From Oceanicoccus sagamiensis (GTDB lineage: Bacteria > Pseudomonadota > Gammaproteobacteria > Pseudomonadales > Dasaniaceae): 64,000 nucleotides of DNA. This document shows, piece after piece, positions 52,138 to 62,828 of this stretch; the stretch's first letter is position 1; each line of letters begins with the position of its first letter. The notes beneath the pieces are model-generated. The model did no database searches and was not told where the DNA came from. It saw nothing but the letters and a program-made list of their open reading frames with translations. Position numbers and translations under genes: made by a program. The DNA lies in assembly GCF_002117105.1 (NCBI RefSeq), contig NZ_CP019343.1, positions 372,001 through 436,000 of the forward strand. The letters are read 5' to 3'.

Positions 52138-52806
52138 ATGACACGCTCTAGTTCATCTGCAACGCCTTGCAAACTGGTTATTCTGGTTTCCGGTGGCGGC
52201 TCTAATTTGCAATCCTTTATTGATGGTGTGAGCAACGGCAGCCTGACCGCCGATATCGCCGCTGTCTTTAGCAACCGACCCAAGGCCTTTGGTCTGGAGC
52301 GAGCGGCCAATGCCGGTATTGCCACTGAAGCGATTGACCATACTCTGTTTGAAAGCCGTGAGGCCTTTGATGCCGAGCTTATGCAGCGGATTGATCACTA
52401 TGCTCCTGACCTGGTCATACTGGCCGGATTTATGCGCATACTCACACCGGGCTTTGTGCAGAATTATCACGGCCGCTTATTGAACATTCATCCCTCGCTG
52501 TTGCCCAAGTATCCGGGCCTGCATACTCATCAACGGGCCATCGATGCCGGTGACCCACAGGCCGGTGCTACCGTTCACTTTGTCACTGAGGAATTGGATG
52601 GCGGGCCAGCGATTGTGCAAGCTGCTGTGCCTATAGAAGCCGGTGATAATGCCGACCTACTGGCTAAACGCGTACTGACACAAGAACATATTATCTACCC
52701 ATTGGCGGCGCAGTGGTTTGCTGAAGGTAGACTAAGACTGGAATCAAACAGTGCCCTATTGGATAACACCCCCCTCTCTGCTGGCGGCTATCAATATAAC
52801 GATTAG
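52138..52806 (+). CDS. purN: phosphoribosylglycinamide formyltransferase PurN
   Basis: The ~222-residue enzyme transfers a formyl group from 10-formyl-THF to GAR. The phosphate-binding VSGGGSNLQSF motif and the HPSLLPKYPG catalytic segment are clear, and the catalytic Asp sits in EELDGGPAIV. The ATG at 52138 is chosen because CAGGGA lies upstream; a frame beginning at 52075 would add 21 non-family residues and run into purM. The end overlaps the start of the DUF3108 gene by about 56 bases. Confidence 0.95.
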   Translation: MTRSSSSATPCKLVILVSGGGSNLQSFIDGVSNGSLTADIAAVFSNRPKAFGLERAANAGIATEAIDHTLFESREAFDAELMQRIDHYAPDLVILAGFMRILTPGFVQNYHGRLLNIHPSLLPKYPGLHTHQRAIDAGDPQAGATVHFVTEELDGGPAIVQAAVPIEAGDNADLLAKRVLTQEHIIYPLAAQWFAEGRLRLESNSALLDNTPLSAGGYQYND

Positions 52807-53506
52807 TCGCACAGCCACCCTGCTATTACTGCTGGCCTGCTCCGCCAGTATAAACGCTGACACCCTGTTAAAACCCTATCAGGCTATCTATGGCACCAAG
52901 CTTGGCGGCATTAGCGCAGAGATGGAACAAACCCTCAATAAAGAGGCGGCCGGACACTGGCAGCTGCGCAGCTATGCCTCCCTTTTATTTGCCAGTGTGG
53001 AAGAGCAGGCCAGTTTTACGGAGGCCGATAATCAGTTAACCCCTTTAAGCTATCGCTATAACAATAAACTCAGCAGCAAGCGAAATAGCGAACTGGTGTT
53101 TGACCCCAAACAGAAAACAGCTGTCGACCGTTTGCACAGCAAAAAGCCCTTAACGCTGCCGGACAATAGCTACGATAAATTAAGTTTTCAAATACAGCTG
53201 CAACTGGACCTACTCAAAGACCCTGAATTTAGCCAGCGAACTTATCACTTGGTGGAGCGAAAAAAGCTAAAAAACTATCAAGTGAAACTATTGGGTGAAG
53301 AAACCCTTAACACAGCACTGGGTAAATTTAGCACCATTAAGTTAGAGCAACGCCGACCCGGCAAAGATAAGTACACGTTGATGTGGCTGGCCAAAGACTG
53401 GAATTATTTTCTGCTACGGGTTGTGCGAATTGACGAAGGCGAGCAAGAGTACCAGATTGATTTAAAACAAGCTGAACTGGATGGGCGAAAAATCCAGGGG
53501 CAATAA
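52751..53506 (+). CDS. secreted DUF3108 protein
   Basis: The 251-residue protein has a Sec signal (TLLLLLACSASINA near residues 22-36) and the DUF3108 pattern: a LLKPYQAIYGTKLGGISAEM start, TPLSYRYNNKLSSKRNSELVFD, a basic middle and an LAKDWNYFLLRVVRID end. It is probably an envelope beta-protein. Its function is unknown, but it follows purN in many gammaproteobacteria. The GTG at 52751, within purN, is the only reasonable start that keeps the signal peptide. It stops against the convergent nitrilase gene with no gap. Confidence 0.85.
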   Translation: MPYWITPPSLLAAINITISRTATLLLLLACSASINADTLLKPYQAIYGTKLGGISAEMEQTLNKEAAGHWQLRSYASLLFASVEEQASFTEADNQLTPLSYRYNNKLSSKRNSELVFDPKQKTAVDRLHSKKPLTLPDNSYDKLSFQIQLQLDLLKDPEFSQRTYHLVERKKLKNYQVKLLGEETLNTALGKFSTIKLEQRRPGKDKYTLMWLAKDWNYFLLRVVRIDEGEQEYQIDLKQAELDGRKIQGQ

Positions 53507-54337
53507 TTATTCCGCGGTAATCCCAAAGCGCTGATGCTGTTTAATCGGCATAGCGCGGCGCTGCTTTTCCAATACTGTAGTATCCACCTCCGCCACAATA
53601 TAAGCGGGCCCACTATCCGCTTTGGCAACGATATTACCCCAGCCATCAATCACCACCGAATCACCGGAGGTACTGCGCGATGGCGTATGCTCCCCGCCCT
53701 GGTTAGCACCGACAATATAACATTGATTTTCAATCGCCCTGGCCTGTAACAGCGGCAACCAATGGGCCTTACCGGTTAGCAGGGTGAAGGCCGCTGGCAC
53801 CGCTATAATATCGACGCCCTGGGCAAACATAAGCCGGAACAGTTCTGGAAAACGAATATCGTAGCAAACCGCCAACCCCAAACGACCGAAGGGGGTATCG
53901 ATCACCACCGCCTCATTGCCCGCTAAAAACGTATCTGACTCACGGTAGCTACCCTGAGAGTCGGCCACATCCACATCAAATAAATGAATCTTGTTATAAC
54001 AGGCTTGCTCGATGCCCTGATCATCCACCACAAAACACGAAGACAATACCTGCTCGCTATCAGCGACTGCCACTGGCACCGTACCGGCAACAATCCAGAT
54101 ACCCAGCCGCTTGGCCAGAGCGCTGATAAAAGGCCTGATCACTGCATCCGCTGAAGCTTCCCGTTGACCCAAGGCCTTTTGCTGACGGGCGCTAAACATG
54201 GCAAAGGTTTCTGGCAATACAATTAACTGAGCACCTTCAGCCGCCGCGGCCTCCACTAGACGTTCTGCCTCGGCAAGATTCTCATTCAGGTTATTTGTAC
54301 TCACCATTTGTATAGCCGACACTCGATACTGGCTCAT
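53507..54337 (-). CDS. carbon-nitrogen hydrolase (nitrilase superfamily)
   Basis: The 276-residue enzyme has the Glu-Lys-Cys catalytic set: E43 (LPETF), K116 (YNKIHLFD) and C158 (AVCYDIRFPELFR). It resembles NIT2/omega-amidase-like or deaminated-glutathione amidase members that hydrolyse small amides. It is the last gene of the mre-maf-rng-yhdP run; its start overlaps the YhdP stop by 4 bases (ATGA), which suits translational coupling. Confidence 0.92.
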   Translation of the reverse strand: MSQYRVSAIQMVSTNNLNENLAEAERLVEAAAAEGAQLIVLPETFAMFSARQQKALGQREASADAVIRPFISALAKRLGIWIVAGTVPVAVADSEQVLSSCFVVDDQGIEQACYNKIHLFDVDVADSQGSYRESDTFLAGNEAVVIDTPFGRLGLAVCYDIRFPELFRLMFAQGVDIIAVPAAFTLLTGKAHWLPLLQARAIENQCYIVGANQGGEHTPSRSTSGDSVVIDGWGNIVAKADSGPAYIVAEVDTTVLEKQRRAMPIKQHQRFGITAE

Positions 54338-56718
54338 GGTACTGGCTCCACTGCGGGTTCAACTGCCGTCGTCTTATCAACGGCGGTTTTTGATTTCTTG
54401 CCACTGTCGTAAACTTTCACAAAAGAAAGCTGGGGGTCATTCCAATCCCCTTCAATACTATAGACAGCACTGGATAGTCGATCGAACTGATCTTCAAAAA
54501 TTTTACTGGCGACATAGACACCCGCAGCGGTGGGCAGGCCACCGGCCAGCGCAGCAATCCAGGGTAAATTATTAGCAACCGGCAAGGTCGCAATAAGCTC
54601 CATATCCAGCGCTTTGGCTTCTAAATCAGCATTGCCCCGCAAACTAAAGCGGCTGGAAGGTGACTCAATCGTTAAGTCTTCAACGATATTTAACTGTGCT
54701 TGTTCAAGAATCAATTCACCTTCAATACGATCATAGCTAATACCGCTATCGTAAATATCAGAAAAATCTAACTGTAAGCGCCTAACAATATTGGTAAGGT
54801 TTATAATACCTACCACTTTTAAAGTGCCCGACGCCCCGTCCGATGCCTTTAAAAAACGACCATCTTCAATATTTAAATACAGCGGGCCATTGGAGGCTGC
54901 CAAAGACCATTGGTTAGGAGCGCCGGGCCAGGTCAAATCCAATGACAGCTTGCCTTGCTGACTTTCAATGATCCGCTCATAATTCCATTGCTCAAGTACA
55001 TCCCCCAAATCAGCAAAGGCAAACTCGCCGTATAAGCGCGACTCTTCGCCACGCTCTGTTTGCAGCCACTCCAGTGTTGCCGGCTGGTCTTTTGCAATCA
55101 CGATACCGCGTAAATCACCATAGATATTATTAAAGACCAAACCATCTTGCTGGCTGCGTAGCTCAAAGGCCAGACTGCCGTATAAGATTTGCCCTAAAGA
55201 TAACTGGTCCACCGAAAAGTCCAGATTAAGTTCGCGCATCGATTCAAAGGAGGAACTGCCAAGGTCTTCCTCCACAGAAGATTCCGGTAAGCGAAGCCTG
55301 CGCAGTTTTGCTATTAGCGGAGTGGTTTGATCATCGGCAATAAATAACTCACCAGCCATAATGTCATTACTGACCTGCAACCACCAGGCATCTTGCCAAC
55401 GCTGTAAACCAACGGTGGTATTTTCATAGCGCTGGTCAAATCCTGAAAATTTTTCTACCAGTAACTCCCGCACTTTGATCGACAACCCCTCCGCCGCCTC
55501 TTGATCACCCGGAGCGGGTGTAGCAGCCAGCGCTTCAGCGGCTTCGGTATACTGGGTAAGAACCTGCTGCCATTCATCCAATACAAAATGATCAACTGCG
55601 CCTGTGACGACTAAAAAGCCTTCTTCATGGCGGGTGTTTTTCATTTTATCCAAAATCACCAAACCACTTTCTACACGGCCTTGATCTAAACGCAGTTGCA
55701 GCTCAGCAATATCCACCATACCCATACGCAGTAGCGGTTTCTCGCCGAGCAGAGGCAGTTTTAACCAGTAATCACGGGGCTGTTCCGCGGTTTTGTTATA
55801 GGGCTCAGGCAAGGTAATCGCCACGCCGACCAGATCGGATGAAACGGTAAATTGGCTTTCACCTTTGGGGCTCACTTTAACCTGCGCCGCCATATTGGTT
55901 TCGCCACTGGCAAAGGACAGCGCCGGTTGTTGACTCCAGTCCAGAATATCCGCCATATCGACACGGCCAGCGAAATCGACCAGCACACCCTGCTCTGCAT
56001 CCTGCTCAACCGTCACTGTAAAGGGCTTGTTATAGAGCAACGCATTCAGGCCCGGCGAATACATGCCGCGCTCACTGCTATAGTTAAGCGGCCCGTTAAC
56101 ATCAGTAAACTGCAAGCGATACTCCGGCATCAAAAGATCGGTATCCTGCAACTGTACGGCCACGTCAATATCGGCTGGCCGGGTGGCTCCCACCAGTGGC
56201 AAACCAAGGCTCACCTCAGCACTGGCCTGCCCATCCAGCTGCCACTGTTTAAACACGTTACCAACAACTTGTTGTAACGCGCTCTCGTTAACCAAACGAA
56301 TGGCATCACTGGACTGGCCGGCAGCCTGCGCATCAATGGTTAACCAAATACCGCCCCCTTCGACTGCGGTGGTGGTGACGGTTGCCGCCGACACATCCAT
56401 AGCATACAGCTTGGCTTTGGAGGCGTTGACGGTAACATCGGCATTGTCCACTTCGACTAAGCCGCTAATAGCGGTTAGCTTTGGCCAATCGGGGTGATAA
56501 TCCAGCGTGCCGTTTTCGACATTTAAATAGAGCTGTACCGTACGGTCTTTAACATCTTCTTTACGTAGCGAGCCTCGATAGATAAAGCCACCATCAATAA
56601 CACGCCCTTCGGGAACACTGCCCGCCATCCAATCCAGAAAACTCTGGTTAAGGGTATAGGGAATAAATTTATCGCGGTAGCTGGCTGCGGTATCCTTTAA
56701 GCCAATGGTTAAGGTCAT
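54334..56718 (-). CDS. yhdP: YhdP-family AsmA-like protein, C-terminal part (split gene)
   Basis: The 794-residue open frame is the C-terminal two thirds of YhdP (DUF3971/AsmA2), a large inner-membrane protein that spans the envelope and moves phospholipid. The first residues (MTLTIGLKDTAASYRDKFIP) correspond to the middle of normal YhdP, not to a true N-terminus, and no ribosome site lies before the ATG at 56718. The upstream frame ends at the same place with an ATGA overlap beside a C6 tract. One extra C there would fuse the two frames through ...GSEIPPEMTLTIGL. Combined length is about 1300 residues, the usual YhdP size. Confidence 0.85.
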   Translation of the reverse strand: MTLTIGLKDTAASYRDKFIPYTLNQSFLDWMAGSVPEGRVIDGGFIYRGSLRKEDVKDRTVQLYLNVENGTLDYHPDWPKLTAISGLVEVDNADVTVNASKAKLYAMDVSAATVTTTAVEGGGIWLTIDAQAAGQSSDAIRLVNESALQQVVGNVFKQWQLDGQASAEVSLGLPLVGATRPADIDVAVQLQDTDLLMPEYRLQFTDVNGPLNYSSERGMYSPGLNALLYNKPFTVTVEQDAEQGVLVDFAGRVDMADILDWSQQPALSFASGETNMAAQVKVSPKGESQFTVSSDLVGVAITLPEPYNKTAEQPRDYWLKLPLLGEKPLLRMGMVDIAELQLRLDQGRVESGLVILDKMKNTRHEEGFLVVTGAVDHFVLDEWQQVLTQYTEAAEALAATPAPGDQEAAEGLSIKVRELLVEKFSGFDQRYENTTVGLQRWQDAWWLQVSNDIMAGELFIADDQTTPLIAKLRRLRLPESSVEEDLGSSSFESMRELNLDFSVDQLSLGQILYGSLAFELRSQQDGLVFNNIYGDLRGIVIAKDQPATLEWLQTERGEESRLYGEFAFADLGDVLEQWNYERIIESQQGKLSLDLTWPGAPNQWSLAASNGPLYLNIEDGRFLKASDGASGTLKVVGIINLTNIVRRLQLDFSDIYDSGISYDRIEGELILEQAQLNIVEDLTIESPSSRFSLRGNADLEAKALDMELIATLPVANNLPWIAALAGGLPTAAGVYVASKIFEDQFDRLSSAVYSIEGDWNDPQLSFVKVYDSGKKSKTAVDKTTAVEPAVEPVP

Positions 56719-58241
56719 TTCGGGGGGATCTCGCTACCCGCCTGCTTGGGCAAATCCAGATCTAACAGCGCTGTTGCAGGGCCGTGATCAGCGGTTAGGG
56801 ATAATAGGCCGCTATCCACATAGACTCTGTCTTCGGTAAGCTGCCATGCCACTTTGCCTTTGCCGGAAGCAAACCCCAGAGGGTTACGGTAAACCAAAGG
56901 AAAGTCTAACGAGAATGCGCCGGTGTCGAGTTCCACAAAGCCATCGGCAGGATTGACCTCAAGATAACCATTAATACCGGTTGCACCCGGTGCGCCCTTC
57001 CAGGGTTTGACCGAAACATTGTCTAAATTCGCTTGCAGAATAAAGCGAGGTGTTTTTCTTGGGGTGGGATTGCGCGATAAATTTAACACCACCTGCTGTA
57101 AATTACCGGACAGGGACAATGTGCTAACCGTTTCTTTTAGCGGGTCTCCGAGCAGATCAATAGCTAATAACTGTGACGTGGTTGCTGCCAAATCCAGACT
57201 GGGTATCGACAGTTGCAACTGTTTGTTTTCAATAGCAACACCTAATTGCTCAAACTTAAAGGGCTGTTCCTGCCATTGCATGGCCAATAAGGGAACCCAG
57301 CCCTCCCAATTATCATTGGCGTTTTTTTCTGCGCGAAAATGAATTTGAACATCTTTTAACGGCGCCAGCGGTCGGCCACTTAACGCCGCTATATCTAATA
57401 GTGGTGTGGTAATGGAACCCTGTAATTCAATAACAGTCTGCGGTTTCCAGTCCAACCATAGCTGGCCATCAATGCGTGCATCTTCGAGGTCGATACCTAG
57501 CGCGCCCATGGCGGGAAGTTGCGCTGAAAAATCCACTTCATTAAATTTTAAATAGGCCTTGGCCGAAAAGCCTTCAATCTCACGAGGGTCTCCCTGGGAT
57601 TCAATAATACCCAGCAAAGGTTCTTCTGACTGGTCAAAATTAGCTTCAATTTTAAAACGTCTGAATTTATCAGCGCGCTTAAAGGACAGCTCTTTAACTG
57701 CCAGTAAGGCGTCGCTACCTTTGGCGAAGTTGATATTGATATTGGCGCCTAATAATTCAGCGCCCTCGACAGAAAGAATTAAATCCACCACGTTATCAAG
57801 ATTGGTGGTGCCACCTGCGGCGACGGGATAGCCTTTTAATTCCCATTGTCCCGGGCTGGTTTCCTTTAACGCACAATCAACGCCGTCAATTAATAAGCGC
57901 TTTATCTGCAAAGAGCCTTGCATAAGACTGCGCAGAGGGTCCAGCTGTAAACTGAGGGTATCGATGGTTAGAACGGTTTGCTCAGGATTATCCGGTGCAT
58001 AGAGTTTTAGCTGCTCCATGGTCAATACCGGCGATAGCCTGGACCAACGGCCATAAAGTCGATCGATATCCAAGGGTAAATTAGTAAATTGATTAAAGCG
58101 GGCTAACAGCGGCTGTTGGTATTCTTCGACATAGTTAATATAGTAGCGGCCAATACTGACATAAGTGGCGACAAGGACTAATGCGGTGAACAAACTTGCC
58201 CACAGCAAACGGTTAATCCAAATGGCACTCTGTTTTAACAA
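56715..58241 (-). CDS. yhdP: YhdP-family AsmA-like protein, N-terminal part (split gene)
   Basis: The 508-residue frame has the expected YhdP N-terminus: one membrane anchor (about residues 10-32), then AsmA-like repeats of beta-rich sequence (LPLDIDRLYGRWSRLSPVLTMEQLKLYAPDNPE is typical). It ends at a TGA within the C6 region at 56722-56727, just where the C-terminal frame begins. It follows rng by 40 bases on the same strand in the order rng, yhdP, nitrilase. I read the two frames as one gene with a probable one-base indel in this sequence. A natural two-gene split is the alternative. Confidence 0.85.
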   Translation of the reverse strand: MLKQSAIWINRLLWASLFTALVLVATYVSIGRYYINYVEEYQQPLLARFNQFTNLPLDIDRLYGRWSRLSPVLTMEQLKLYAPDNPEQTVLTIDTLSLQLDPLRSLMQGSLQIKRLLIDGVDCALKETSPGQWELKGYPVAAGGTTNLDNVVDLILSVEGAELLGANININFAKGSDALLAVKELSFKRADKFRRFKIEANFDQSEEPLLGIIESQGDPREIEGFSAKAYLKFNEVDFSAQLPAMGALGIDLEDARIDGQLWLDWKPQTVIELQGSITTPLLDIAALSGRPLAPLKDVQIHFRAEKNANDNWEGWVPLLAMQWQEQPFKFEQLGVAIENKQLQLSIPSLDLAATTSQLLAIDLLGDPLKETVSTLSLSGNLQQVVLNLSRNPTPRKTPRFILQANLDNVSVKPWKGAPGATGINGYLEVNPADGFVELDTGAFSLDFPLVYRNPLGFASGKGKVAWQLTEDRVYVDSGLLSLTADHGPATALLDLDLPKQAGSEIPPK

Positions 58242-58281
58242 GGTTTTTATTCGCCTATCTTAGTCATCAGCAACAACAGGA

Positions 58282-59760
58282 TTACAACAAAATCACATCA
58301 AACTGTTCTTGGTTGTAAACCGCCTCCACCTGGAACTTAATCGTTTTGCCAATAAATTCCTCCAGGTCCGCCACACTGGCCGATTCTTCATCCAGCAAGC
58401 GATCAACCACAGACTGGGATGCCAACACCATCAGCTTGTCATTTTCATAGGCACGGGCTTCCCGCAGAATTTCACGGAAAATTTCATAACAGATGGTTTC
58501 AGCGCTTTTAATCGAACCTCTGGCATCGCAGACCGGGCAATCTTCACACATCACATGTTCAAGACTCTCACGGGTACGCTTGCGGGTCATTTCTACCAGA
58601 CCTAACTCAGACACACCGGTGATAATATTTTTGGCATAGTCATGCTCCATCGCTTTTTCCAAGGTGCGATGTACCTGACGGCGATGCTCTGGATCTTTCA
58701 TATCGATAAAATCAATAATAATAATGCCGCCCAGATTGCGTACTCTAAGTTGCCGGGCTAAAGAGGTCGCCGCTTCCAAGTTGGTTTTAAATATGGTTTC
58801 TTCTAAATTTCGGTGCCCAACAAAACCGCCGGTATTCACATCGATAGTGGTCATGGCTTCGGTTTGATCAATAATCAAATAACCGCCAGATTTTAACGCG
58901 ACTTTACGGCCCAGAGCTTTTTGAATTTCATCTTCTACACTGTAGAGATCAAAAATCGGCCGTTCACCGGGGTAGTATTCGATACGATCTTTTAACTCGG
59001 GAATATAATCTTCCGCAAACTGCCGCATATTTTGAAAGCTTTCATTGGAGTCAATGCGGATTTTTTCAATCTCTGGCCTAACCAGATCACGCATGGTGCG
59101 CATATATAAGGGCAGGTCTTCATAAATAATAGCCGGTGCTTCGCGCTCTTTCATTTTACGCTCTAGCGCAGCCCAAAGACGTTTAAAGTATTTTATATCT
59201 GCCAGTAATTCATCTTCACCAGCACCTTCCGCCGCCGTACGAATAATAAAGCCACCAAGTTTTTCCATGGCCTCGGTTTTAATACACTGCTCAACCACTG
59301 CCCGTAAGCGATTGCGCTCCTCTTCCTCTTCCAGGCGCTGGGAGATACCAATATGTTGAGTATGGGGCATATAGACCAGATAGCGGGAAGGAACCGATAG
59401 ATGGGTGGTTAGCCGTGCGCCTTTAGTACCAATAGGGTCTTTGATAACCTGCACAATCAGGCTCTGCCCCTCCCGCACCATCATCCGAATATCCGGCTCT
59501 TCATTACTGCGCTGCTCAACACCATCCTGGTCAACCACAGCAATATCTGATACATGGATAAAGCTGGTACGCTCCAGACCTATTTCTACAAACGCCGCCT
59601 GCATACCCGGCAATACTCGAACGACCTTGCCTTTATAGATATTACCGACAATGCCTTTTGAGGCACTGCGCTCGATATACACTTCCTGCAACATGCCATT
59701 TTCAACAATCGCCACCCGTGTTTCGGTGGGGGTGACATTGGCTAGTATTTCTTCACTCAT
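58282..59760 (-). CDS. rng: ribonuclease G
   Basis: The 492-residue endoribonuclease of the RNase E/G family matures 16S rRNA and turns over mRNA. It has an S1-like RNA-binding domain near residues 30-120, the catalytic Asp regions MTTIDVNTG and IIIDFIDMK, and a CEDCPVCDARG zinc-link. It lacks the long C-terminal scaffold of RNase E. It is in the conserved mre-maf-rng operon, and its start overlaps the maf stop by 8 bases. Confidence 0.96.
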   Translation of the reverse strand: MSEEILANVTPTETRVAIVENGMLQEVYIERSASKGIVGNIYKGKVVRVLPGMQAAFVEIGLERTSFIHVSDIAVVDQDGVEQRSNEEPDIRMMVREGQSLIVQVIKDPIGTKGARLTTHLSVPSRYLVYMPHTQHIGISQRLEEEEERNRLRAVVEQCIKTEAMEKLGGFIIRTAAEGAGEDELLADIKYFKRLWAALERKMKEREAPAIIYEDLPLYMRTMRDLVRPEIEKIRIDSNESFQNMRQFAEDYIPELKDRIEYYPGERPIFDLYSVEDEIQKALGRKVALKSGGYLIIDQTEAMTTIDVNTGGFVGHRNLEETIFKTNLEAATSLARQLRVRNLGGIIIIDFIDMKDPEHRRQVHRTLEKAMEHDYAKNIITGVSELGLVEMTRKRTRESLEHVMCEDCPVCDARGSIKSAETICYEIFREILREARAYENDKLMVLASQSVVDRLLDEESASVADLEEFIGKTIKFQVEAVYNQEQFDVILL

Positions 59761-60364
59761 AGGGTTCCAACTGTTCTATTTTTTGCAGCAGTTGACCGGT
59801 TTCCAGCAGGGGCAAGCCCACTACCGCGGAATAACTGCCTTCAATGTTCTCTACAAATAGTGCACCGCGCCCCTGTATAGCATAGGCACCGGCCTTACCC
59901 AGAGGTTCACCGCTAAGCCAATATTGTTCCAGCTCATCGGGCTCAATATGACGGAAGCTAACCCGGGTAATACTTAGGGCCGTTTCCTGACACTGTTGAT
60001 AGCATAGACAGATTGCACTCATCACTTGATGCGTACTACCTGACAATTGCCCTAACATCGCCAAAGCGTGATCGCGGTCACGGGGTTTACCCAAAATCTG
60101 ACCATCGATAATCACCGAGGTATCTGCACCCAGTACAGGTAAGGGGCTTAAGCCCTGCTGCTCAACTAGCGCCAAGCCAGCCTGAGCTTTGGCAATAGCA
60201 ACACGCTGCACATAGTCCTGCGGTGATTCACCAGCCAATACTGACTCATCGGTATCGACGGATATTTTTTCAAAACCAAGCGCAACCTGCTCTAACAACT
60301 CGGCACGGCGGGGGGACTGTGACGCCAAATATAAGCGCGCCTTATTGGCAGTGTCAGGTGACAT
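59753..60364 (-). CDS. maf: Maf-like nucleoside-triphosphate pyrophosphatase (YhdE group)
   Basis: The 203-residue enzyme has the Maf signature YLASQSPRRAELLEQ and the later KAQAGLA, VLGADTSVIIDGQILGKPRDRDHAL segments. YhdE-type members hydrolyse dTTP and UTP or modified forms. It overlaps mreD by 11 bases and rng by 8 bases, so translational coupling is likely. Confidence 0.93.
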   Translation of the reverse strand: MSPDTANKARLYLASQSPRRAELLEQVALGFEKISVDTDESVLAGESPQDYVQRVAIAKAQAGLALVEQQGLSPLPVLGADTSVIIDGQILGKPRDRDHALAMLGQLSGSTHQVMSAICLCYQQCQETALSITRVSFRHIEPDELEQYWLSGEPLGKAGAYAIQGRGALFVENIEGSYSAVVGLPLLETGQLLQKIEQLEPYE

Positions 60365-60836
60365 AGTAGGCTCGGCGCAGGACCCGCAAAAACAATGACA
60401 GCAATGGCCATAACAGGGCGCTGACCAGAGCGGGTAATAAAAACAATAGATTAGGCGACACAGTACCGGTTAAGGTTTCAACCCAATGACAGAGCAACTG
60501 GTTAAGCCCTATCAAAACAAAAATAACCGCCGCTTGCTGGACTGGGGTATACATCCGCAAGCGCTGATAGAGTATGAGTGACAGATAGGCCAATACTGCC
60601 AAAGCAAAGGCATGCTGGCCCAGCGGGCTACCTTCCATAATATCTTGAAGTAAGCCGACCACCCAGGCCATACCAATACCTACGCGCTCGGGCAATGCAA
60701 TCACCCAGTAAACCAATACCATGGCGACAAACTCCGGACGACCCCACTGGGCCCATACCGGTAACGGCACAATCGCCAGCCATAATGCGACCAGCAGGGT
60801 GAGCGCGATAACCCAGCGGCCATTACTCTGGTTCAA
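60354..60836 (-). CDS. mreD: rod shape-determining protein MreD
   Basis: The ~160-residue membrane protein has about five helices and the MreD pattern, including GLLQDIMEGSPLGQHAFALAVLAYL. The TTG at 60836 is preferred because an AGGGAG site lies about 8 bases upstream, it gives MreD's usual length (E. coli 162), and it overlaps the mreC stop by 14 bases. A longer frame from an ATG at 60881 would add 15 residues without a ribosome site. Confidence 0.88.
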   Translation of the reverse strand: MNQSNGRWVIALTLLVALWLAIVPLPVWAQWGRPEFVAMVLVYWVIALPERVGIGMAWVVGLLQDIMEGSPLGQHAFALAVLAYLSLILYQRLRMYTPVQQAAVIFVLIGLNQLLCHWVETLTGTVSPNLLFLLPALVSALLWPLLSLFLRVLRRAYYVT

Positions 60837-61608
60837 CAGCCTCACTCCCTTCCAGCCGGTTGCTAAATACCAGTAATACATGGCGGCTTCTATTTAGTGC
60901 CGCACTGGGCTTGGCTTTAACAATGGCAAACGCCTGGCCGGGGTCAATGGTGACTTCTGTCACCACGGCCACCGGATAGCCCACAGGGAAACGCTGACCC
61001 AGACCGGAGCTAACCAGCAAGTCACCAACTTTGATATCGGTGGTCGCCGCTACGTGCTGGAGAATCACTTCATGGAATAACCCGACACCTTCCGCCACAC
61101 TTCTAACGCCATTGCGGTTAATCTGTACCGGCAATGCATGGGCCGCATCGGTAATCAGCAAGACCCGGCTCTGCAATGGCCCCACTTCAATAATCTGCCC
61201 CATCAGGCCCAGCGCATCAATCACCGGCTGGCCAACGTAAAGGCCGTCTTTCTTGCCCTTATTCACAATAATTTGATGGTGCAGTGGGTCTGGCGACACA
61301 CCGACCATTTCGGCTACCAGCACACTGTCATCGAGGATGGCGGAGGAGTTGAGCAATTCCCGCAGGCGCACATTTTCCGCTTCCAGCGAGGCCAGTTTTT
61401 GCACCTGTGCTTTGAGTAGCAGTGACTCTGCGCTCAGGCGTTCATTGTCGCTAATCAGGGTTTTGCGGCTGCGTATATTTTCATCGCCCCACTCGGAGAT
61501 TTTGGTGGGGATATCACTGACCCAGTAAAACGGGGTGGCAACAATAGAGAGGTTGGCTTGCAGGTCTTTAACCCAGCCAAAGCGCTGGCCGGCAAAAATA
61601 AGCACCAA
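60823..61608 (-). CDS. mreC: rod shape-determining protein MreC (start unresolved)
   Basis: The MreC protein links MreB to wall synthesis in the periplasm. The coiled-coil and beta-rich region is complete (SLLLKAQVQKLASLEAENVRLRELL, then GLMGQIIEVGPLQSRVLLITDAAHALPVQINRNGVRSVAEG). The first usable codon in frame, TTG at 61608, cuts the N-terminal membrane helix in half. The same frame continues upstream with clear family sequence (IKPLFVKGPSIGAR... from 61674) but has no ATG or GTG before a stop. An ATG at 61687 would open this frame if the adjacent G4 run were G3. The true gene is therefore likely longer by about 25 residues. Confidence 0.85.
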   Translation of the reverse strand: MVLIFAGQRFGWVKDLQANLSIVATPFYWVSDIPTKISEWGDENIRSRKTLISDNERLSAESLLLKAQVQKLASLEAENVRLRELLNSSAILDDSVLVAEMVGVSPDPLHHQIIVNKGKKDGLYVGQPVIDALGLMGQIIEVGPLQSRVLLITDAAHALPVQINRNGVRSVAEGVGLFHEVILQHVAATTDIKVGDLLVSSGLGQRFPVGYPVAVVTEVTIDPGQAFAIVKAKPSAALNRSRHVLLVFSNRLEGSEAVEPE

Positions 61609-61791
61609 GGCAAGCAGGCTCAGTATTAATAACCGAGCGCCAATAGAAGGGCCTTTTACAAATAACGGTTTGATGAGCTTACCCCATATTTTTTTGCTGT
61701 CAGGGTGAATGCTATATTAAGCCCCGAAGCAGCCGGTGCTTAATACGTTACTCAATAGTCCGTCAGATTTACTGGTAGAACGCTTATGCGG

Positions 61792-62828
<1,037 letters not shown>

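Noticed and set aside
56715-56718. ATGA overlap in yhdP as normal translational coupling
   Set aside because: The second frame starts mid-domain, has no ribosome site and sits on a C6 tract whose one-base change fuses the frames; an indel is more likely than two genes.
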